DNA of 58,277 nucleotides. Source: Thermoleophilia bacterium. Lineage in GTDB: Bacteria > Actinomycetota > Thermoleophilia > Gaiellales > Gaiellaceae. The notes beneath the pieces are model-generated. The model saw only the letters and a program-made list of their open reading frames with translations. It was not told the DNA's origin and ran no database searches. The stretch covers positions 1 through 58,277 of the forward strand of contig SHVL01000012.1 in assembly GCA_009694305.1 (NCBI GenBank), read 5' to 3'. Each line of letters begins with the position of its first letter. Position 1 is the first letter of the stretch. The translations under genes were made by a program, and so were the position numbers. Below, piece by piece: positions 17,435 through 25,457 of this stretch.

Positions 17435-18358
17435 ATGCGCCGCCGGCGCCGGACAGACTGGGCGAAGTGGGCTCTCGGCATCTACTTCGTCCTCTTCCTG
17501 ATCTTTCTCTACACGCCCATGATGCTGATGGGAGTCCTGTCGTTCCAGGGGGTCTACGGCGCGATCACGTTCCCGTTCAGGGGACCGGTGGGCCTCAGGT
17601 GGTGGCATGCGCTCTTCGACTCGTCACTTCCGAGCTCCCACGCGGCCGAAATCCAAAGTGCGGGCGCCCAGTCGCTCTGGGTCAGCTTCGCCGCGGGGGC
17701 GATCGTCGCCGTGCTCGCCTTCACGCTCTCGATGGCCTTCCGGCGGAAGTTCCCCTTGCAGGGCCTCGCCTTCTACGTGATCATGCTGGCCCTGATGACG
17801 CCGGGATACCTGCTCGCCCTGGGAACCCAGCTGTTCTGGAAGTTCATGGGCATCGACACGTCGCTCTGGAAGACCGCGCTCGGAACGAATGTCGTCTGGG
17901 GGATTCCTTTCGGTTTTCTCGTCATGCTGGCCGTCTGGAACCGGTACGACTACCACATAGAAGAGGCAGCACGCGACCTCGGTGCCGACCAGAAGCGGGC
18001 GTTCCGCGAGGTCACCCTGCCGCTCGTGTGGACGGGGATCTTCGGGGGCTTCCTTTTCGGCTTCACGCTGATGTGGAACGATTACGACCGCACCGTGTTG
18101 CTCCTCAGCGGGTCAGAGGCGAGCACGCTCCCCGTCCAGATCGCCGGTCTGACGTTGACCACCGCCATTCGGCCGGACCTGTACGCGCTCGGCATGGCAA
18201 CCACACTCCTCAGCCTTTTCACCATCGCCCTCGTGCTCGGCGTTGTCGGGGTACGCCTGCGCCTGAGGGCGACTCCGGTGCACAAGGTCGAGGAAGAGTT
18301 CGGGCTTGGCGGCGGGCTCGAGGTGGAGTCCGAGGCTCCCCCGTCGAGCGCGAGCTAG
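17435..18358 (+). CDS. ABC transporter permease (PotC-type)
   Basis: 307 aa, six predicted membrane segments, with the EAA loop EEAARDLGADQKRAFREVTL typical of inner-membrane ABC permeases. It starts 2 bp after the first permease, with AAGGAG (17421-17426) inside that gene as ribosome binding site. It completes the four-gene importer. The C-terminus is an acidic cytoplasmic tail. The asparaginase remnant begins 8 bp after its stop. Confidence 0.9.
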   Translation: MRRRRRTDWAKWALGIYFVLFLIFLYTPMMLMGVLSFQGVYGAITFPFRGPVGLRWWHALFDSSLPSSHAAEIQSAGAQSLWVSFAAGAIVAVLAFTLSMAFRRKFPLQGLAFYVIMLALMTPGYLLALGTQLFWKFMGIDTSLWKTALGTNVVWGIPFGFLVMLAVWNRYDYHIEEAARDLGADQKRAFREVTLPLVWTGIFGGFLFGFTLMWNDYDRTVLLLSGSEASTLPVQIAGLTLTTAIRPDLYALGMATTLLSLFTIALVLGVVGVRLRLRATPVHKVEEEFGLGGGLEVESEAPPSSAS

Positions 18359-18365
18359 CCGCGCG

Positions 18366-18479
18366 GGCCACGGACTGGGCGTCGTCGTCGTTTCCACGGG
18401 CGGCACGATCGCGATGCGGCCTGATCCTGACACGGGGAAGCTCGTGCCGGCCGTCTCGGGCCTCGCCGTTGACTTGTAG
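18366..18479 (+). pseudogene. L-asparaginase N-terminal remnant
   Basis: An open frame ending at TAG 18477-18479 reads GLGVVVVSTGGTIAMR then PDPDTGKLVPAVSGL. STGGTIAM with the nucleophilic Thr, and the PAVSG that follows, are the hallmark N-terminus of bacterial type asparaginases/glutaminases. The rest (about 290 aa with the second TDT-like motif) is missing: the frame stops after about 38 codons and the next gene starts 12 bp later. No start codon with a ribosome binding site is evident. It is therefore a stub left by deletion, perhaps when the amidase gene took its place. Confidence 0.7.
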
Positions 18480-18491
18480 ATTGCGCGCAGA

Positions 18492-19811
18492 ATGGCTCGC
18501 CGTCGAACCGTCCTGCCGAGTGGATCGGCTTCAAGCGCCGTAGCGCTTGCCGTCGAGTTGGCGAGCGGCCGCACTACCGTGGAGTCAATCGCCAGGGCGT
18601 GCCTCGATCGGATCGAGGCCGAGGAGCCGAGGGTGCAGGCCTGGGCGCATCTCGATCCGGAGCCGGTGCTTGCTCGTGCGCGCGAGCTCGACGCCGTCCC
18701 CCCTGCTGCGCGATCCGCGTTGCACGGGATTCCGCTGGGTGTGAAGGACATCTTCGACACGTATGACATGCCGACGGCATATGGGTCACCGATCTACATC
18801 GGCCACCGCCCGCTAGCCGACGCTGCAAGCGTCGCAATCGCCCGGTGGCGGGGCGCGCTCGTGTTCGGGAAGCTTGTCACGACCGAGTTCGCAGCCTGGC
18901 CACCCGGGCCGACGACGAATCCACATGACGCGACTCGAACCCCGGGGGGCTCCTCGTCCGGGCCCGCAGCGGCGGTTGCGGCCGGAATGGTGCCCGTCGC
19001 CTTTGCAACTCAGACGACCGGCTCGATCGCACGACCAGCCTCGTTCTGTGGCATCGTCGGTTACAAGCCGACCCACGGAATGCTCCCGTGCGCGGGGGTG
19101 AAAGCGATCTCGGAGACGTTCGACACGGTCGGAGTGATGACGCGCACTGTCGAGGACGCAGCCTTTGTCGTCGCCTCCCTCTCGGGTCGTGCTCTCGCCC
19201 TTCCAGAGCAGCTGCCGCCGCCCCGGCTGGGCATCTGTCTCACCCATGAGTGGGGAGCCGCAGCCCCTGAGACGGTGGGTCTCTTCGACGCGCTGCCGGA
19301 GGTGCTGGCACGCGCGGGGGTGCGCCCCGTCGCTCTCATGCCTCCTCCGTCGTTTGCGGGGCTCGCCGAGGCGCAGAGCCGGGTCTGGACGTTCGAGATC
19401 GCTCGCTGCCTTGCAGACGAGTACCGCCGCTTCCCGGACCTGATCCGGGAGCCGCTGCGCAGCATGCTCGAGGAGGGAACCGCGATGCCGCTGCGGGACT
19501 ACGAGGACTCCCGCAGTCTGGTGAGGAAATGCCAGGCAGAGCTTCCCCGTGTGTTCAGAGAGGTGGATGTGCTCGTCACCCCTGCGGCGCCGGGCGAAGC
19601 ACCGGAGCTCGCCACGACGGGAGACCCGATCTTCAATCGCGCGTGGTCGGCACTCGGCACTCCGGTCGTCAGTGTTCCGGCTGGCACTGGGCCGTCGGAG
19701 CTGCCGCTCGGCGTCCAGATCGTGGGCATGCCTCAACAGGATGCACGCACCCTGGCCGGCGCAGCCTGGGTCGAAGCTGCACTCGACGTGCATCAGGATC
19801 CGGGCGTGTGA
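18492..19811 (+). CDS. amidase signature family enzyme
   Basis: 439 aa. The Ser-cisSer-Lys triad is present: K85 (GVKDIFDT), cis-Ser154 in PGGSSSGPAA and nucleophile Ser178 in TTGSIARPA, with the usual 24-residue spacing. It hydrolyses an amide to acid and ammonia; substrate unknown. TAGATT (18477-18482) lies 9 nt before ATG 18492, which suggests a leaderless transcript starting at the asparaginase remnant. The location downstream of the ABC importer and the presence of an asparaginase stub suggest an amide-nitrogen scavenging unit. Confidence 0.9.
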   Translation: MARRRTVLPSGSASSAVALAVELASGRTTVESIARACLDRIEAEEPRVQAWAHLDPEPVLARARELDAVPPAARSALHGIPLGVKDIFDTYDMPTAYGSPIYIGHRPLADAASVAIARWRGALVFGKLVTTEFAAWPPGPTTNPHDATRTPGGSSSGPAAAVAAGMVPVAFATQTTGSIARPASFCGIVGYKPTHGMLPCAGVKAISETFDTVGVMTRTVEDAAFVVASLSGRALALPEQLPPPRLGICLTHEWGAAAPETVGLFDALPEVLARAGVRPVALMPPPSFAGLAEAQSRVWTFEIARCLADEYRRFPDLIREPLRSMLEEGTAMPLRDYEDSRSLVRKCQAELPRVFREVDVLVTPAAPGEAPELATTGDPIFNRAWSALGTPVVSVPAGTGPSELPLGVQIVGMPQQDARTLAGAAWVEAALDVHQDPGV

Positions 19812-19986
19812 CGATCGGTGCCGGCCAGGCGCGCGTAGTATTGCGCGCGGTGCTCTTGGTTCCTTGCGATCTCGAAGACCGGTCGGTGAGCGAGGCTCCC
19901 GGAAGCGGCTGGGCGTCCGAGTGCCGCCTGCGACCATCGAGCCGACGGGCCGCGAAGCCTTGACGCCTCCTGAGGGGTCACACTCG

Positions 19987-20679
19987 GTGAGGGTGACCGT
20001 CTACAACGACGCCGGCTGCCCCTGGGGCTATTCGGTGAACCCTGCGTTCCGGGTTCTCGAATGGCGCTACGGAGCGCAGCTCGACTGGCGACTGGTCATG
20101 ATCGGCCTGACCGAGCATGCCCAGGAGTACGTCGATCGGGGCTACACCCCGCTTCGGTCGGCAGAGGGATACGCCTGACGGTTTCGGCGGTTCGGGATGC
20201 CCATTGCGCCAGAGCCTCGTGCCCGGGTTGTCGGCACCGGGCGGGCGTGCCGAGCCGTGGTGGTGGCGCGCCTCCAGTCGCCGGGCAGCGAGTGGGACGC
20301 AGTCGGCTCACCGGCCGAGCTGCAGGGCAAGACGGCCACCACCGACGGTCCCGCCCGCTTCACTGCGCCATCGGTCGTCTTCGAACACACCGGCAGGAGA
20401 CTCGTGGCGGGCGGCTGGCAGACGATCGAAGCCTATGACGTGCTCGTCGCGCATCTGATCCCGGACGGCGATCGCCGGGGCGTGCCAGACGACCCTCTCG
20501 AGTTGCTCGAGCGCTTCCCGGGAGGCGTGACGACTCAGGAAGTCGCACACCTGCTGACGCGCGGCAACGACGCTTCTGACCGAACCGATGCCGAGGCCGC
20601 GATGCTCGGTCTCGTTGCGCGCGGGGCGGCGGTACGCACCCAGGTCGGCGACGATGCACTCTGGAGATCCGCGTCGTGA
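19987..20679 (+). pseudogene. DsbA-family oxidoreductase-like gene with in-frame stop and internal deletion
   Basis: GTG 19987 (GAGGGG upstream) opens a frame with the thioredoxin-fold start VRVTVYNDAGCPWGYSVNPA. It meets TGA at 20176-20178, then continues in the same frame as RFRRFGMPIAPEPRARV, GTGRACRAVV, SPAELQGK and a C-terminal winged-helix-like region ending at 20679. The stretch between VARLQSPGSEWDA and SPAELQGKTA looks too short: the helical insertion usual for DsbA folds between these parts seems deleted. The TGA is far from the CPWG motif, so selenocysteine is not a good explanation. Two independent lesions make it a decaying gene. Confidence 0.7.
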
Positions 20680-20722
20680 AACGCGGCCGGGACCGGCTCC
20701 GACCACGAAGGCCGTAGCACGT

Positions 20723-20750
20723 GCGCCCGGGCCAGACCCGGCCCGGGCGC
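20723..20750. terminator. strong GC hairpin between convergent genes, probable bidirectional terminator
   Basis: Perfect 11-bp arms, GCGCCCGGGCC at 20723-20733 and its complement at 20740-20750, with a 6-nt loop (AGACCC). It lies between the 3' end of the DsbA-like pseudogene (20679) and the 3' end of the minus-strand deacetylase (20761). There is no U-tract, as is usual for actinobacterial hairpin terminators. Confidence 0.6.
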
Positions 20751-20760
20751 GTACGACCGT

Positions 20761-21642
20761 CTAGGGCTGCCTGGGTGACCGCTTGGCGAAGTCGTCGGCG
20801 ATCTCGTCGAACGTCGCCCAGCGCACGCCGTCGTGCTTGTTGATGTGCTCGATGATCCGCTCGTGCATCAGCAGGACCTGCGGCCGGCCGCTCACGTCAG
20901 GGTGGATCGTCATCGTGAAGACGGCGTAGTCATACTCGCGGTACACCCAGTCGAACTGGTCGATCCAGATCTCCTCGAGGTGACGCGGATTCACGAAGCC
21001 GTGGCTGTTCGGCGCCCCCTTGATGAACATCATCGGGGGTAGGTCGTCGAGGTACCAGCTGGCTGGGATCTCGATCAGGTCGGTCTCCTCGCCACGCTGG
21101 AGTGGCACCATCCACTCCTCGGCCTCCTTGGCGTAGTCGATCTTCGTCCACGAGTCGCCGACGCGCACGTAGTAGGGGTGGAAGTCCTTGTGCATGAGCG
21201 AGTGGTCGTACTTGATCCCGCGCTCGAGGAGCAGCTCGTTGGTGACGTTCGAGAACTCCCACCACGGGGCCACATAGCCGGTCGGTCTCCTCCCTGACAC
21301 CTCCTCCACGAGCCCGATGCACTTGTCGAGGATCGCCGTCTCCTGCTGGCGAGTCATGGCGATCGGGTTCTCGTGGGAATACCCGTGAATGCCGATCTCG
21401 TGACCCCCGTCGACCACCTGTTGTGTCTCCGCCGGGAAGGTTTCGATCGAGTGCCCCGGGATGAACCAGGTCGTCTTGAGGTCGTGTCGGGCGAAGAGGT
21501 CGAGCAGCCTCGGCGTCCCTACCTCGCCAGCGAACAGGCCGCGCGAGATGTCGTCAGGGGAGTTTTCACCCCCGTACGAGCCGAGCCAGCCCGCCACCGC
21601 GTCCACATCGACGCCATACGCGACAAGAATCTCCTTGGCCAT
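20761..21642 (-). CDS. polysaccharide deacetylase-family (NodB-homology) hydrolase
   Basis: 293 aa. NodB-type elements: GVDVDAV (first Asp region), TTWFIPGHS, and [10 protein letters not shown] matching the metal-binding HxxxH motif, with APWWEFS and [11 protein letters not shown] as later motifs. This family includes deacetylases of amino sugars and also allantoinase/imidase-like amidohydrolases; in a ureide-rich region the latter is plausible. Start ATG 21642 is supported by GGAGG five nt upstream; GTG 21645 is an alternative. Single gene, convergent with the pseudogene and divergent from the CxxC protein gene. Confidence 0.85.
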   Translation of the reverse strand: MAKEILVAYGVDVDAVAGWLGSYGGENSPDDISRGLFAGEVGTPRLLDLFARHDLKTTWFIPGHSIETFPAETQQVVDGGHEIGIHGYSHENPIAMTRQQETAILDKCIGLVEEVSGRRPTGYVAPWWEFSNVTNELLLERGIKYDHSLMHKDFHPYYVRVGDSWTKIDYAKEAEEWMVPLQRGEETDLIEIPASWYLDDLPPMMFIKGAPNSHGFVNPRHLEEIWIDQFDWVYREYDYAVFTMTIHPDVSGRPQVLLMHERIIEHINKHDGVRWATFDEIADDFAKRSPRQP

Positions 21643-21696
21643 CACAACCTCCGTTGTCGGTGCTTCGAGAGCCGTTGCTGCTACAAAGCTACTCTA

Positions 21697-21975
21697 GTGT
21701 GTGCGCTCTGCGGTGTCATCCTGAACCAGCACTGGGCCGAGCAGGACGGCGGGCGACGGGCGCGGGCGTTCCGTGCGGCGCTCCTCGACCGTGTGCTCGG
21801 CCACTTCGGGCTTTCGCTCCATGACTGGGCGGGGTCGGTCTACGTCCTTCGCGATCGCAAGGGCGCCTCGGTCGTCGTCCAGGACATCGGCGCCGTATGG
21901 AGCGAAGCCGAACGACTGCTGGGCCGGCCACTCGACCCGCTCGACGCCGCTCTTGTCGCGGAGCTGAGCCGGTGA
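21697..21975 (+). CDS. small CxxC protein coupled to a COG0523 GTPase, unknown function
   Basis: 92 aa starting at GTG 21697 with VCALCGVILNQHW, a single Cys-x-x-Cys plus a nearby His that could bind a metal, followed by helical and strand segments (AGSVYVLRDRKGASVVV). A -10-like TACAAA (21682-21687) ends 9 nt before the start, so the mRNA may be leaderless. The stop overlaps the GTPase start as GTGA. I do not know the family; the coupling to a metallochaperone GTPase suggests a metal-binding partner. Confidence 0.6.
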   Translation: MCALCGVILNQHWAEQDGGRRARAFRAALLDRVLGHFGLSLHDWAGSVYVLRDRKGASVVVQDIGAVWSEAERLLGRPLDPLDAALVAELSR

Positions 21976-22922
21976 AGACGCCGGTCGTCCTCGTCACCGG
22001 CTTCCTCGGCAGCGGCAAGACGACCCTCATCTCCCGGCTGCTCGAGCGCCCCGACATGGGCGAGACGGCCGTGATCGTGAACGAGCTCGGCGAGATCGGG
22101 ATCGATCACCACCTGCTGCGTCGGGTCGACGAGCGCACGGTGCTGCTCGCGAGTGGATGCGTCTGCTGCGTGCTCCGCGGCGACCTCGCCGATGAGCTGC
22201 GCGACCTGCTCGACCGTCGCGACGCCGGGGAGGTGCCGCACTTCGGCCGCGTCGTCATCGAGACGACGGGGGTCGCGGACCCGACGCCGATCGTCATGAC
22301 CCTCCTCTCGGATCCGGTCGTGCGGAACCACTATGAGCTCGAGAGCGTCGTCGCCACCGTCGACGGCGTCCACGGGCTCAACGGCCCCGAGTCCGTCAAG
22401 CAGGTCGCGGTCGCCGATCGACTCGTGATCACGAAGGCCGACATCGCCGCCCCGGGGGGACGTGCGAACCTGGAAGAACAGCTGGCGCGCCTGAACCCCA
22501 CGGCGCACGCTCGAGCGGCCACGTTCGGTGAGGTTGAGCCCGAGTGGCTCTTTGACGGTGCGGCGCGCGACCCACGCGACATCGATCTCGTGCGCGGCCC
22601 CGGACACCGCGAGCTCGATCACGACGTGCGCTCGTGCGTGCTCTACCTCGACGAGGTCGACTGGACGGCGTTCGGCCTCTGGCTGACCATGCTCCTGCAG
22701 GCACGCGGCCAGGACATTCTCCGGGTGAAGGGGTTCCTGAACGTCGGCGGCGACGGCCCCGTGCTCGTCAACTGCGTCCAGCACGCGGTGCACCCGCCCG
22801 TGCACCTCGACGAGTGGCCCGACGACGATCGGCGCTCCCGCCTCGTCTTCATCGGTCGCGACCTCGACGCCGAACGCCTGCGCGAGTCACTCACCGCGTT
22901 CGATCGCGTAGCGCGTTCGTGA
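21972..22922 (+). CDS. COG0523/CobW-family metallochaperone GTPase
   Basis: 316 aa. Walker A GFLGSGKTT at residues 10-18, the metal-binding CxCC motif (SGCVCC, C63, C65, C66), ETTGVADP (Walker B region), and TKAD as the base-specificity NKxD equivalent. The C-terminal CobW domain follows. These G3E GTPases deliver Zn, Co or Fe to target enzymes. GTG 21972 overlaps the upstream small gene by 4 bp. A target among the metal-dependent amidohydrolases of the region (dihydropyrimidinase, M20 carbamoylases, deacetylases) is plausible but unproven; nitrile hydratase activators are also in this family. Confidence 0.9.
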   Translation: MKTPVVLVTGFLGSGKTTLISRLLERPDMGETAVIVNELGEIGIDHHLLRRVDERTVLLASGCVCCVLRGDLADELRDLLDRRDAGEVPHFGRVVIETTGVADPTPIVMTLLSDPVVRNHYELESVVATVDGVHGLNGPESVKQVAVADRLVITKADIAAPGGRANLEEQLARLNPTAHARAATFGEVEPEWLFDGAARDPRDIDLVRGPGHRELDHDVRSCVLYLDEVDWTAFGLWLTMLLQARGQDILRVKGFLNVGGDGPVLVNCVQHAVHPPVHLDEWPDDDRRSRLVFIGRDLDAERLRESLTAFDRVARS

Positions 22923-23096
22923 TCGGGAACCGGGGATTGGCGGCGGCACCCGATCGAGTGCGAGCCCTGCTCGCCGAGCGCTCCGCCCTCAGCGCGTGCC
23001 CGTCCCGATGTCGCTCGGTGACTCAGAGCACCTAACACAAAGACGCACGGGCCGTCTGGCCGCGCTGGGCGGCACGCTGCTTCGTCCTCGGTCGCC

Positions 23097-23115
23097 CAGA
23101 TATGTCCCATATCTG
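23097..23115. repeat. AT-rich inverted repeat in convergent intergenic region
   Basis: CAGATATG (23097-23104), 3-nt loop, then CATATCTG (23108-23115). It stands out as an AT-rich palindrome in GC-rich DNA inside the 265-bp gap between the GTPase stop (22922) and the 3' end of the acyl-CoA dehydrogenase pseudogene (23188). The same gap carries CCTAACACAA at 23031-23040 and its near complement TTGCGTTAGG at 23173-23182. No convincing gene is seen in the gap. Confidence 0.45.
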
Positions 23116-23187
23116 CGGCTCCCTGCGTCCTTGCATCGCACTCACCCATCACGCCCGGCCAGCGCGTGGTCATTGCGTTAGGCGCTC

Positions 23188-24269
23188 TCAGTACGAGCGC
23201 GGCATGTCGAGCACGTGCTGGCCGACGTAGGCGAGGATGAGGTTGTTCGATACGGGCGCCACCTTGTAGAGCCTCGTCTCGCGGAACTTCCGTTCGATGT
23301 CGTACTCCTCGGCAAAGCCGAAGCCGCCGTGTGTGTCGAGACATGCGTTCGCCGCCAGCCACGACGCCTCGGCCCCGCAGGAAAGACCCTGCTCGAACAG
23401 CCACGCCGCCTTGTAGCGCATCAGGTCGGCCGCCTCGATCTGCGCGTACGCCTGCGCGATCGGGAATTGCACTCCCTGGTTCGCGCCGATCGGCCTCCCG
23501 CAGACGACGCGCTCGGAGGCATATGCGGATGCCTTCTCGACGAACCAGTGGCCGTCGCCGATGCATTCGGCCGCAATCAGCACACGCTCGGCGTTCATGC
23601 CGTCGAGGATGTAGCGGAAGCCCATACCCTGCTCGCCGACGAGGTCGTTGTCCGCGACGAAGACGCCGTCGAGGAAGATCTCCGTCGTGGCATGGTTCAT
23701 CAGCGTCTTGATCGGCCGGATCGTCATCGTGCCCTCGGCGATCGCCTTCTTCATGTCGACGATGAAGGTGGACAGGCCGAGCGTCTTCTTCTCGACCTGG
23801 TCGGCAGGCGTCGTACGGGCGAGCAGGAGCATCAGGTCGGAGTAGAGGGCGCGCGACGTCCAGATCTTCTGGCCGTGCACGAGCCAACCGCCGCCAACCT
23901 TTGTCGCCGTCGTCTGGATCGACGTCGTGTCCGACCCGGCCGCCGGCTCCGTGACGCCGAATGCCTGCAGCCGCAGTTCGCCCGAGGCGATCATCGGCAG
24001 GTAGCGCTCCTTCTGGGCGTCGGAGCCGTAGCGCAGGATCGTGCCCATCGTGTACATCTGCGCGTGGCAGGCGCCCGCGTTGCACCCGGATGCGTTGATC
24101 TCCTCCAGGATCACGCTTGCGGCCGTGATTGTCAGGTCGGCGCCGCGACGAACGCCTCGGGATAGCGGTCAGGCTCGAGCGCGCGCCAGTACTCGCCGGG
24201 GAACTGCTCGCACAACTCGCGCACGGCGGCGCGGATCTCGCCGAGCTCTCCCGGAATCGAGAAGTCCAT
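23188..24269 (-). pseudogene. acyl-CoA dehydrogenase broken by an out-of-frame deletion
   Basis: ATG 24269 begins a proper acyl-CoA dehydrogenase N-terminus (MDFSIPGELGEIRAAV...FPGEYWRALEPDRYPEAFVAA) but the frame stops at TGA 24132-24134 after 45 codons. The rest resumes in another frame as GADLTITAASVILEEINASG and then runs without interruption to 23188, with TEPAAGSDTTSI, a typical substrate/FAD region, and THGGFGFAEEYDIER. The usual loop between these parts (LTEAGWL...PEEYGGAG-like, about 16 residues) is missing. A deletion of about 50 bp, not a multiple of three, explains this. The C-terminal open frame from GTG 24114 (308 aa) lacks the N-terminal helical domain and is unlikely to work. 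Confidence 0.8.
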
Positions 24270-24271
24270 GG

Positions 24272-25444
24272 CTAGCTCGCGCTCCTCTCGAGCAGGCGGC
24301 GGGCGATGATCAACTGCTGGATCTCGTTCGAGCCCTCGCCGATCAGGAGCAGGGGGGCGTCACGGTAGTACCGCTCCGGGCGGTACTCGAGCGAATACCC
24401 GTAGCCGCCGTGGATTCGCATGCAATCGAGGGCGTTTTCCTGGGCGGCCTCGGTCGCGAAGTACTTCGCCATGCCCGCCTCGAGATCGGCCCGTTCGCCG
24501 GAGGCCTTCTTCTGCGCTGCCTGGATCGTCAGCAGGCGCGCCGCCTCGGCGCGGGTCGCCATCTTCGCGATCATCAGCTGCACCGCTTGATGATGGCCGA
24601 TCTTCTTGCCGAACGCCTCCCGCTCCTGCGCGTAGCGGATTGCATCGTCGAGGGCTGCCTGGGCGAGGCCGACGCCGCGCGCGGCGACGTTGACGCGGCC
24701 GACCTCGATCCCACTCATGAAGTACTTGAAGCCTCGGCCCACGCCTTCCTCGCCTCCAAGCACGCTCGCCGCCGGCGTGCGGAAGCCGTCGAACACGAGC
24801 TCGGTCGACTCGACCCCCTTGTAGCCGAGCTTCTTCAGGCCCGGCATCGGGATCGTCAGCCCCGGCGGGTTTGTCTCCGGCTCCTTCTCGACGATGAAGC
24901 CGGTCATTCCGGTATGGGCGGGATCCGCCGCCGGGTCGGTCTTCGCCAGGAGCATCACGATGCCCGAGCGCCAGCCGTTCGTGACCCACATCTTCTGCCC
25001 GTCAATGACGTACTCGCCGCCGTCGCGGGTCGCGGTGGTGCGGATCGACTGGACGTCCGAGCCGGCGTGCGGCTCGGTCATCGAGAACGACGAGCGGAGC
25101 TCCATCGTCGCGAGTCGGGGAAGAAAATGCTGCCGCTGCTCCTCTGTCCCGTGCAGCCGGATCATCGTCGCAGCGATGAACGAGCCGTTGAGAATCCCGG
25201 AGAGTGTCACCCAGCCGCGCGAGATCTCCATCACGATCAGCGCGTAGGTATCGAGCCCGAGCCCGAGGCCGCCGTACTCCTCGGGGATCGTCGTCCCGAA
25301 GAGGCCCAGCTCCCGCATCGTCTCGACCATCGACTCCGGGTACTCGTCAGCGTGCTCGAGCTCCGATGCGAAGGGGATCACATCACGGTCGATGAACTCG
25401 CGAACAACGGCGACGATCTCGCGCTGGTCGGCGGTGAGGTTCAT
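24272..25444 (-). CDS. acyl-CoA dehydrogenase
   Basis: 390 aa, normal length. MNLTADQREIVAVVREFIDR start, PEEYGGLGLGLDT, the FAD/substrate motif FSMTEPHAGSDVQSIRTTA, and the C-terminal HGGYGYSLEYRPER are intact, and the usual Glu base would lie in the RIHGGYGY region. It oxidises an acyl-CoA to the 2-enoyl-CoA with FAD. It lies between MmgE/PrpD and the broken paralogue (2 bp), in a unit with CitE-like lyase and MaoC hydratase, so it probably supplies the enoyl-CoA hydrated by MaoC. Confidence 0.93.
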   Translation of the reverse strand: MNLTADQREIVAVVREFIDRDVIPFASELEHADEYPESMVETMRELGLFGTTIPEEYGGLGLGLDTYALIVMEISRGWVTLSGILNGSFIAATMIRLHGTEEQRQHFLPRLATMELRSSFSMTEPHAGSDVQSIRTTATRDGGEYVIDGQKMWVTNGWRSGIVMLLAKTDPAADPAHTGMTGFIVEKEPETNPPGLTIPMPGLKKLGYKGVESTELVFDGFRTPAASVLGGEEGVGRGFKYFMSGIEVGRVNVAARGVGLAQAALDDAIRYAQEREAFGKKIGHHQAVQLMIAKMATRAEAARLLTIQAAQKKASGERADLEAGMAKYFATEAAQENALDCMRIHGGYGYSLEYRPERYYRDAPLLLIGEGSNEIQQLIIARRLLERSAS

Positions 25445-25457
25445 GTGATTCCCACAG

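Noticed and set aside
19793-19981. 62-codon minus-strand frame with protein-like segment PVFEIARNQEHRAQYYARL
   Set aside because: It overlaps the amidase end, has no start signal or recognised family, and may be chance or an unassignable remnant.
20176-20178. Selenocysteine at the TGA in the first DsbA-like gene
   Set aside because: It lies about 50 residues after the CPWG motif, at no redox position, and the gene has also lost an internal segment; a nonsense mutation fits better.
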